Positions 1 through 4,588 of a DNA stretch of 5,460 bases are shown piece after piece. This stretch comes from an uncultured Propionibacteriaceae bacterium. Lineage in GTDB: Bacteria > Actinomycetota > Actinomycetes > Propionibacteriales > Propionibacteriaceae. Made by a program: the position numbers and the translations under genes. The stretch is from the NCBI GenBank assembly GCA_937859105.1, contig CALMAD010000145.1, positions 1 through 5,460 on the forward strand, given 5' to 3'. How positions within the stretch are numbered: position 1 is the first letter of the stretch; each line of letters starts with the position of its first letter. The notes beneath the pieces were generated by a model. That model saw nothing but the letters and a program-made list of their open reading frames with translations. It was not told where the DNA came from and did not search any database.

Positions 1-407
1 ACGCCGGAGCCATCCCGCTCGACCTGCTCAAGAAGGAGCAGGACCGGATCACTGCATCGTTGGAGACAATCGAGCACCGGATCACCGCTCACCACGGCCA
101 CTACGCCGACGCACGGGCGAACCTCGACGACTCGCTGAAACTGCTGTCCAACGCCGCCGACCTCTACGAGCACGCTGACGACGCGAACCGCAGGCTGTGC
201 AACCAGGCACTGTTCAAGGCGATCTACATCGACGAGGACAACGACGTGCGCGTCGGCTACCGGAACCCGTACGACGGGCTGAGCCTCTCCGGCCTCCATG
301 CCGACGCCCTGAGCTGGGCCGCTGAGGCGAAGAAAATGGGCCAGGCGCGAACCGCGACCAAGGGCGGACCCTTGGTCGAAAGTTCACACCTGACCCGTTT
401 GGGGTGA
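1..407 (+). CDS. C-terminal part of a probable large serine recombinase (site-specific integrase), 5' truncated by the window
   Basis: The reading frame is open from base 3 to a TGA at 405-407, giving about 134 residues; a TTG at 60 is internal, not a start. The visible part begins IPLDLLKKEQDRI and continues as long charged helices (about residues 5-60), followed by ANRRLCNQALFKAIYIDED. This matches the coiled-coil and closing beta segment at the C-terminus of actinobacterial large serine recombinases, which cut and rejoin DNA through an N-terminal serine nuclease domain that lies outside the window. The last 35 or so residues are not family-like and read through a hairpin (355-378) into the 3' end of the opposing tRNA-His gene, overlapping it by 8 bases. 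Such tails are common where an integrase gene abuts a tRNA target. Codon use is somewhat less GC-extreme than in the kinase gene, fitting acquired DNA. The family call rests on the tail alone; the catalytic serine is not visible. Confidence 0.72.
   Translation, partial: AGAIPLDLLKKEQDRITASLETIEHRITAHHGHYADARANLDDSLKLLSNAADLYEHADDANRRLCNQALFKAIYIDEDNDVRVGYRNPYDGLSLSGLHADALSWAAEAKKMGQARTATKGGPLVESSHLTRLG
355..378. repeat. Perfect inverted repeat (10-bp arms, 4-base loop) next to tRNA-His and inside the recombinase 3' end
   Basis: The arms at 355-364 and 369-378 are exact reverse complements around the loop CGGA (365-368). Read on the minus strand it lies 22 bases beyond the tRNA-His 3' end, where a transcription terminator would be expected, although no T-run follows. 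Read on the plus strand it lies inside the recombinase tail. A hairpin terminator for the tRNA is the simplest reading; a recombinase or excision-factor binding site near an attachment junction is the alternative. Confidence 0.6.
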
Positions 408-475
408 GTAACGGGATTCGAACCCGCGACATCCTGGACCACAACCAGACGCTCTACCGACTGAGCTATACCCAC
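400..475 (-). tRNA. tRNA-His, anticodon GTG
   Basis: On the minus strand the 76 bases fold as a complete cloverleaf: a 7-bp acceptor stem (GTGGGTA with TACTCAC, one G-T pair), D stem GCTC/GAGC, anticodon stem TCTGG/CCAGG around loop TTGTGGT, and T stem GCGGG/CCCGT with loop TTCGAAT. The anticodon GTG lies at 440-442 and reads CAC and CAT codons. The 3' CCA is encoded (400-402) and the base before it is C73. The base just upstream of position 1, at 476, is G, so the histidine identity pair G-1:C73 can form from the gene itself, which supports the call. The 3' end overlaps the recombinase stop codon on the other strand, and tRNA 3' ends are frequent integration targets. In several actinobacteria this gene directly follows orn; here orn is about 3.4 kb upstream on the same strand. 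Confidence 0.97.
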
Positions 476-511
476 CATCGCCGCCGGGTCAAAGCCCGAA
501 CAGCGAAGGAC

Positions 512-540
512 AGCATACCGGGTCGTCCGCGGATTCGAGA
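512..540 (-). promoter_or_regulatory. Possible promoter of tRNA-His
   Basis: The minus strand has TATGCT at 512-517, a reasonable actinobacterial -10 element (four of six consensus bases), about 36 bases before the mature tRNA. The region 17 bases further upstream (535-540, TCTCGA on the minus strand) is a poor -35 match. No other TANNNT site lies as well placed, but the call rests on one hexamer. Confidence 0.35.
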
Positions 541-794
541 AACCGGCGCCGCGTCGTCGGTGGCCGGACGCCTCCCGAGCCCCGCTGTGGGCGTCGGACG
601 CGGGCACCTGGGTGATCGCGCAGGCGTCCCGATGCCCGCGAACCAGTGCGCGATGGATCCGGCGTCCCTGGTGGCAACGGCGTTATGAGGGATCCCGTGC
701 GCACAGCTTTGCGGACGCCTCGCCGCACCCGCGTCGGTCGACGCTCCGCGGCGGTTCGCGCTGACCGCCCGGACCCGTCACCCGGCATCCCGCT

Positions 795-832
795 CTCCGC
801 CCCCCCGTGACCGGCGCACGCATCGGGCGGAG
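795..832 (-). terminator. Possible hairpin terminator downstream of the dehydrogenase gene
   Basis: CTCCGCCC at 795-802 and GGGCGGAG at 825-832 form an 8-bp stem. A smaller stem, CGTG/CACG (806-809 with 817-820), can nest inside it. It lies about 40 bases past the dehydrogenase stop on its transcribed side. There is no T-run, which is usual for many high-GC actinobacterial terminators but makes the call uncertain. Confidence 0.35.
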
Positions 833-871
833 GCGTCCGATGGTGAAAGCCGGCGTCGGCAGACGACGGCG

Positions 872-1903
872 TCAGGGGACGACGGCGATCTTGACGCCCA
901 GCTTGTCTTCGACGGCCTGGTAGGCGTCATCGATCTGCTCGAGCGGGAAGGTGTGCGTGACTATCGCGTCGGCGTCGATGGCGCCCGACTCCAGGATGCT
1001 GACCGCCCGGACGACGTCTTCGCGGCGGGCGTTCGAACCGCCCGTCACGTGCAGTTCCTTGTAGTGGATGAGGTTCACCTCCACCTCGGCCGTCGAGCCC
1101 TTCGGGAAGCCGGCGAAGTAGCTCACCCGGCCGCCCGGACGCGCGAGTTGGAGCGCGACGTCCGCCAGCTCGGACGCCCCGATGCAGACGATCACCACGT
1201 CGGCGCCGCGTCCGCCGGTCGCGTCGTCGACGGCCGCCTGGACGCCGTCCGGCTCGACCACGTGGGTCGCGCCGAGGCGCTGGGCGACGGCGCGGCGTCC
1301 GGACGAGCGGTTCGTGACGACGATGTTCCGCGCGCCGCCGAGCTTCGCCAGCGTCAGGTGCAGCAGCCCGATCGGGCCGGCTCCCAGCACGACGACGGTG
1401 TCGCCCGGCTCCACCCGGTACTGGCGGTACGAGTTGAGGCAGCACGACAGCGGCTCCGCCAGGGCGAGGTGCGTCGGCGGCAGCTCGCGGGAGCACTGGA
1501 CGACGTTGCCCCGCCGGACGACGTCCGCCGGCACGAGCACGTACTCGGCGAACCCGCCGTTGATCGCGTACCCGAACAGCCTCAGGTTGTCGCACAGGTG
1601 CTCGAGCCCGGCCAGGCACTGGGGACAGTGGTCGCAGGCGACCACGATCGAGACCGTCGCCTGCGCGCCCACGTCGTACCCATCGACGCCGTCGCCGACC
1701 TGCTCGATGCGTCCGGCGATCTCGTGGCCCATGACCGTCCCCGGGACGACGCCCGCCGACTTCGCGCCCGAACGGATGCGCAGGTCGGTGCCGCACAGCG
1801 TGGCCGCCTCCACCTTCAACAAGATCTCGCCGGGCCCCGCCGACGGCGTCGGCAGGTCGGTCAACTCGACCAGCCCGGGGCGGGTGAACACGGCGGCGCG
1901 CAT
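872..1903 (-). CDS. Zinc-dependent medium-chain alcohol/polyol dehydrogenase
   Basis: This 343-residue protein has the full layout of the zinc-containing MDR family (Tdh/sorbitol dehydrogenase-like), which oxidises alcohols or polyols to ketones or aldehydes with NAD(P)+ in the cytoplasm. Catalytic zinc ligands are Cys37 (CGTD), His60-Glu61 (GHEIAG) and probably Glu150. Structural zinc cysteines are 90, 93, 96 and 104. The Rossmann motif GAGPIG is at 174-179. At the end of the second Rossmann strand the sequence is VTNRSSGRR (196-204), without the acidic residue usual for NAD, so NADP use is possible. Start: the ATG at 1903 opens MRAAVFTRPG, a typical family N-terminus, and has GAGGAG (1909-1914) five bases upstream; an ATG at 1966 would add 21 unlike residues. 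It is divergent from the DhaK-DhaL kinase, which suggests a polyol substrate whose ketose is then phosphorylated. The exact substrate (glycerol, threitol, erythritol or another) cannot be read from the sequence. Confidence 0.92.
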   Translation of the reverse strand: MRAAVFTRPGLVELTDLPTPSAGPGEILLKVEAATLCGTDLRIRSGAKSAGVVPGTVMGHEIAGRIEQVGDGVDGYDVGAQATVSIVVACDHCPQCLAGLEHLCDNLRLFGYAINGGFAEYVLVPADVVRRGNVVQCSRELPPTHLALAEPLSCCLNSYRQYRVEPGDTVVVLGAGPIGLLHLTLAKLGGARNIVVTNRSSGRRAVAQRLGATHVVEPDGVQAAVDDATGGRGADVVIVCIGASELADVALQLARPGGRVSYFAGFPKGSTAEVEVNLIHYKELHVTGGSNARREDVVRAVSILESGAIDADAIVTHTFPLEQIDDAYQAVEDKLGVKIAVVP

Positions 1904-2064
1904 GGGAACTCCTCGGTCGTGAACGGTCGTCCACCCCTCCGCATCGGCGCGGAAGGACGTCCCCATTCAACCATCGCCCCGGGCGTTCCAAACTGTCAGG
2001 GGCCCCGGATACTCTCCCAAGAAAGGGCCGTGACGTGCCCAAACAATCACGAGGAGAACCAACG
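1904..2064. promoter_or_regulatory. Shared divergent promoter region of the dehydrogenase and kinase genes
   Basis: This 161-bp gap must hold the start signals of both genes. For the kinase, GATACT at 2008-2013 with a weak GTTCCA at 1985-1990 (17-base spacer) is the best candidate, giving a leader of about 45 bases; a GGGGCCCC palindrome (1999-2006) falls in the spacer. For the dehydrogenase, TTGAAT (minus strand, 1965-1970) is a candidate element but lacks a good partner. A 7-bp direct repeat lies at 1914-1930. Both ribosome sites are strong: GAGGAG at 1909-1914 (-) and at 2051-2056 (+). No operator of a named regulator family is recognisable. Confidence 0.5.
1914..1930. repeat. Short tandem direct repeat CGGTCGT with 10-bp period
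   Basis: CGGTCGT occurs at 1914-1920 and again at 1924-1930, separated by GAA, so the copies lie one helical turn apart. The first copy touches the dehydrogenase ribosome-binding site. This spacing suits a regulator binding direct half-sites, but a 7-mer repeated by chance in GC-rich DNA is also plausible. Confidence 0.35.
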
Positions 2065-3777
2065 ATGGCTCGACTGATCAACGACGATCCTGTGAACTAC
2101 GCCGAGGAGGCCCTCCAAGGGTTCGCGCAGGCGAACGCGCGCTACGTGAAGCCGGTGTACGGCGGGGTCGTCCGCTCGACCAAGACCGCGCAGGGCAAGG
2201 TCGCCCTGGTCGTCGGCGGCGGCTCGGGCCACTACCCGGCGTTCGCCGGCTGGGTGGGCCCCGGGTTCGCCGACGGCGCCGTGGCGGGCAACATCTTCGC
2301 GTCGCCGTCCGGGGCGCAGGCCTACAGCGTGTGCAAGGCGGCCGACCGCGGCGCCGGCATCCTGATCGGCTTCGGCAACTACGCGGGCGACGTGCTGCAC
2401 TTCGGCCAGGCGGTCGAGCGGTTGGCGTCCGAGGGCATCGACGCGCGCACGCTGCTGGTGACCGACGACATCGCGTCCGCGCCGCACGACGAGCACCTGC
2501 GTCGCCGCGGCATCGCGGGCGACCTGCCCGTGTTCAAAGTGACGGCCACGGCGTGCGAGGCCGGCAAACCGATCGACGAGGTGGTCGCCATCTTCGACCG
2601 GGCCAACGAGCGCTGCCGCAGCTTCGGCGTCGCGTTCGACGGCTGCACGCTGCCCGGCGCCGACGACGCCCTGTTCCACGTCGAGCCGGGCACGATGGGC
2701 ATCGGCCTCGGCATCCACGGCGAGCCGGGCATCGACTCCAAGCCGCTCGGCACGGCCGACGAGATCGCCGAGATGCTGGTGGAGGGGCTGCTCGGCGACC
2801 GTCCCGACGAGTCGGGCAGCCGGGTCGTCGCCCTGCTGAACGGGCTCGGCTCGGCCCCGTATGAAGACCTGTTCATCGTCTACCGCGGCGTCGCCCGGGC
2901 GCTGGGGGAGGCCGGCATCGAGATCGTGGAGGGCGAGGTCGGCGAGTTCGTGACGTCGCTCGACATGAACGGCCTGTCGCTCACGCTGCTGTGGCTCGAC
3001 GACGTGATCGAGCCGCTCTGGTTCGCCCCCTGCGACACGCCCGCCTACCGCCGGGGCTCGGTGACCGAGGCCGAGGCCGACACGACCGAGTTGAACAACG
3101 AGCGTCCGCAGGTGGGCGTCGAGCAGCCCGGGTCCGAGGTGTCGCAGGCGGTCGCGGCGCGACTCGCCGAGGCGCTCGCCGACGTCGCGGCCCTGCTGAA
3201 GGAGAACGAGAAGAAGCTGGGCGACCTGGACGCCGTGGCCGGCGACGGCGATCACGGCGTCGGCATGGCGCGGGGCTCGCACGCCGCGGCCGAGACCGCG
3301 CAGCGGCTGCTCGGCGAGGGGGCGGGCGCGCAGACGCTACTGGTCGGGGCGGGCGACTCGTGGTCCGACCGGGCGGGCGGCACGTCGGGGGCGCTGTGGG
3401 GCGCGATGCTGACCGCGGTCGGCAACACCGTCGGCGACTCCGACGGGGTCGACCTCGCCACGCAGGCCCAGGCCGCGCGCGCCGCGCTGGAGGCGGCGAT
3501 CAGGCTCGGCGGGGCGTCCGTGGGCGACAAGACGCTGGTGGACGCCCTCGTCCCGTTCGTGGAGGCGTTCGAGGCCGCCGTCGACGGCGGCGATGCGTCC
3601 GCGGCGTGGCGGGCGGCGTCCGAGGAGGCGAACCGGGGCGCCGAGACGACGAAGGACTTCGCGGCCAAGCTGGGGCGGGCGCGTCCGCTGGGGCAGAAGA
3701 GCGTCGGCACGCCCGACCCGGGCGCGGTGTCGCTGTCGATGATCGTCGCGCGCATCGCCGACGGGGCGGCGAGCTAA
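2065..3777 (+). CDS. Fused DhaK-DhaL kinase of the dihydroxyacetone kinase family (ketose kinase, possibly erythrulose-type)
   Basis: This 570-residue cytoplasmic protein is of normal length for the single-chain, ATP-using DAK family, which phosphorylates dihydroxyacetone or related short ketoses. The DhaK domain (about 1-335) has GGGSGHYP at 51-58, GNYAGDV at 104-110 with the likely catalytic Asp109, and GIHGEPG at 216-222 with His218, the family histidine that binds the substrate carbonyl covalently. A charged linker (about 335-358) leads to the DhaL domain (about 359-570). DhaL has the Mg-ATP aspartates in GDGDHG (393-398), then GGTSGALWG (438-446), GDKTLVDAL (487-495) and the SVGTPDPGA loop (546-554). 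Canonical DHA kinases read GSGHEP at the first motif; the Tyr here, and the neighbouring polyol dehydrogenase, leave room for erythrulose or another ketose. The fusion argues against a PTS-driven enzyme. Start: ATG 2065 has GAGGAG eight bases upstream and gives the family-like MARLINDDP; GTG 2035 would add ten residues. Confidence 0.93.
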   Translation: MARLINDDPVNYAEEALQGFAQANARYVKPVYGGVVRSTKTAQGKVALVVGGGSGHYPAFAGWVGPGFADGAVAGNIFASPSGAQAYSVCKAADRGAGILIGFGNYAGDVLHFGQAVERLASEGIDARTLLVTDDIASAPHDEHLRRRGIAGDLPVFKVTATACEAGKPIDEVVAIFDRANERCRSFGVAFDGCTLPGADDALFHVEPGTMGIGLGIHGEPGIDSKPLGTADEIAEMLVEGLLGDRPDESGSRVVALLNGLGSAPYEDLFIVYRGVARALGEAGIEIVEGEVGEFVTSLDMNGLSLTLLWLDDVIEPLWFAPCDTPAYRRGSVTEAEADTTELNNERPQVGVEQPGSEVSQAVAARLAEALADVAALLKENEKKLGDLDAVAGDGDHGVGMARGSHAAAETAQRLLGEGAGAQTLLVGAGDSWSDRAGGTSGALWGAMLTAVGNTVGDSDGVDLATQAQAARAALEAAIRLGGASVGDKTLVDALVPFVEAFEAAVDGGDASAAWRAASEEANRGAETTKDFAAKLGRARPLGQKSVGTPDPGAVSLSMIVARIADGAAS

Positions 3778-3788
3778 GGCGTCCCAGG

Positions 3789-3811
3789 CCCCCGGCCGGC
3801 ACGGTCGGGGG
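3789..3811. terminator. GC-rich hairpin between convergent genes, likely bidirectional terminator
   Basis: CCCCCGGCC (3789-3797) pairs with GGTCGGGGG (3803-3811) as a 9-bp stem with one G-T pair and a 5-base loop. It sits 11 bases after the kinase stop and about 20 bases after the orn stop, so it can serve both. A second 6-bp inverted repeat (3822-3827 with 3834-3839) overlaps the orn stop codon. No T-runs follow either one. Confidence 0.55.
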
Positions 3812-3831
3812 GTCGGCGCGCCGGGCTGCGG

Positions 3832-4494
3832 CTAGCCCGCGCTCGGCGCGTCGATGGCGGTGGACGCCGTGGTCGGCTCGGCCACGCGGTGGCCGGTGAG
3901 CGCGCCCTGATGGCGCTGGGCGATGCTCTGCAGTTCGGCCACCGTCGGGCCGGGCTGGTCGACGAAGAGCGCCTCGCGGTAGTAGCGGAGCTCTTCGATG
4001 GACTCTTGGATGTCGGCGAGCGCGCGGTGGTTGCCCGACTTGGCAGGAGCGTTGAAGTAGACGCGGGGGTACCAGCGACGGGCGAGTTCCTTCAGCGAGG
4101 AGACGTCGACGTTGCGGTAGTGCACGTGGCCCTCGAGCGCGGGCATGTCGCGGGCGAGGAAGGCGCGGTCGGTGCCGATCGTGTTGCCGGCCAGCGGCGC
4201 CTGCCGCGCGGTGGGCACGTATTCGCGGATGTGGGCGAGCACGCGCTGCTCGGCGTCGTCCATCGTGAGCCCGTCGGCGAGCAGGGGCAACAGGCCCGAG
4301 TTCGTGTGCATCGTGCGGACGAAGTCGCCCATCTGGGCCATCGCCTCGTCGCTGGGTTTGATGATGACGTCGACGCCGTCGCCCAGCACGTTCAGCTCGG
4401 CGTCCGTCACCAGGGCCGCCACCTCGACGAGCGCGTCGCGCTCCAAATCGAGGCCCGTCATCTCGCAGTCGATCCACACCAGTCGTTCGTTCAC
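3832..4494 (-). CDS. orn: Oligoribonuclease (3'-5' exoribonuclease, DEDDh family)
   Basis: Orn degrades two- to five-base RNA fragments to mononucleotides in the cytoplasm, the last step of mRNA decay, and in many bacteria also clears the pGpG left from cyclic-di-GMP. The 220-residue protein opens with VWIDCEMTGLD, the family hallmark; the DEDDh residues are Asp9, Glu11, Asp109 (GTDRAFL), His156 and Asp161 (NHRALADI). NTIGTD and the RNVDVSSLKELARRWYP stretch are also typical. Residues from about 202 are an Ala/Thr/Pro-rich tail beyond the usual 180-200 residue core. The start is a GTG at 4494; it must lie here because Asp9 and Glu11 follow at once. No Shine-Dalgarno site is visible, and TACAGT (4501-4506) is placed so that transcription could begin at or next to the GTG, suggesting a leaderless mRNA. 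The gene converges on the kinase and diverges from ppk2. Confidence 0.97.
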   Translation of the reverse strand: MNERLVWIDCEMTGLDLERDALVEVAALVTDAELNVLGDGVDVIIKPSDEAMAQMGDFVRTMHTNSGLLPLLADGLTMDDAEQRVLAHIREYVPTARQAPLAGNTIGTDRAFLARDMPALEGHVHYRNVDVSSLKELARRWYPRVYFNAPAKSGNHRALADIQESIEELRYYREALFVDQPGPTVAELQSIAQRHQGALTGHRVAEPTTASTAIDAPSAG

Positions 4495-4500
4495 GTGCTT

Positions 4501-4506
4501 ACTGTA
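4501..4506 (-). promoter_or_regulatory. Candidate -10 element of orn (leaderless transcript)
   Basis: TACAGT on the minus strand fits the TANNNT pattern and ends six bases before the GTG start of orn, the spacing expected when the transcript starts at the start codon. No convincing -35 element is found around 4524-4529, and there is no ribosome-binding site in the six-base gap. Confidence 0.45.
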
Positions 4507-4570
4507 CGTTCACCGGACCTGGACCGCCGCGCCGCCTCCGCGACCCTCGTTTCCGACGTCCTCGGGCCGC

Positions 4571-4576
4571 TAAGGT
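4571..4576 (+). promoter_or_regulatory. Candidate -10 element of ppk2
   Basis: TAAGGT fits TANNNT and stands 12 bases before the upstream GTG (4589) and 33 before the downstream one (4610). The -35 region near 4548-4553 is poor. If this is the promoter, the mRNA would start near 4583 and remove most of the GGAGG site of the first GTG, favouring the second. Confidence 0.35.
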
Positions 4577-4588
4577 GGGGAGGGATTT

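Larger units (their letters stand above)
477..871. other. Intergenic stretch without a convincing gene
   Basis: Between the tRNA-His gene and the dehydrogenase stop codon I see no frame with family-like protein sequence or a ribosome site next to a start. The frames that stay open here translate to arginine- and glycine-rich strings typical of random high-GC DNA, and one of them begins inside the tRNA. Apart from the possible tRNA promoter and a possible hairpin at 795-832, nothing is recognisable. It could be the decayed remnant of whatever joined the polyol module to the tRNA, but no remnant is identifiable. Confidence 0.6.

Noticed and set aside
404..688. Open frame (+) beginning MSNGIRTRDILDHNQTL
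   Set aside because: Its first 24 or so codons are the antisense of the tRNA-His gene, a familiar false-ORF signature, and the rest is not protein-like.
489..788. Minus-strand open frame in the gap between the tRNA and the dehydrogenase
   Set aside because: It is an arginine- and glycine-rich translation with no recognisable domain and no ribosome site; it is expected by chance at this GC content.
1904..1966. Upstream ATG start (1966) for the dehydrogenase
   Set aside because: The 21 extra residues do not resemble the family N-terminus and the ATG at 1903 has a much better ribosome site.
1999..2006. GGGGCCCC palindrome in the kinase promoter region as an operator
   Set aside because: Only 8 bp, not extended by flanking symmetry, and common in DNA of this composition; kept only as a note in the regulatory region.
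953..2077. Long plus-strand frame opposite the dehydrogenase
   Set aside because: Shadow of the dehydrogenase, rich in Arg, Asp and Val without any family motif; the minus strand has the zinc and Rossmann motifs.
2047..3282. Long antisense frame (411 codons) opposite the kinase gene
   Set aside because: It mirrors the codon structure of the kinase and has the low-complexity composition of antisense high-GC DNA; the sense strand has all catalytic motifs.
3500..4477. Minus-strand frame overlapping orn and the kinase 3' end
   Set aside because: It is a shifted reading of orn with an Arg/Pro-rich product; orn in the neighbouring frame has the complete DEDDh set.
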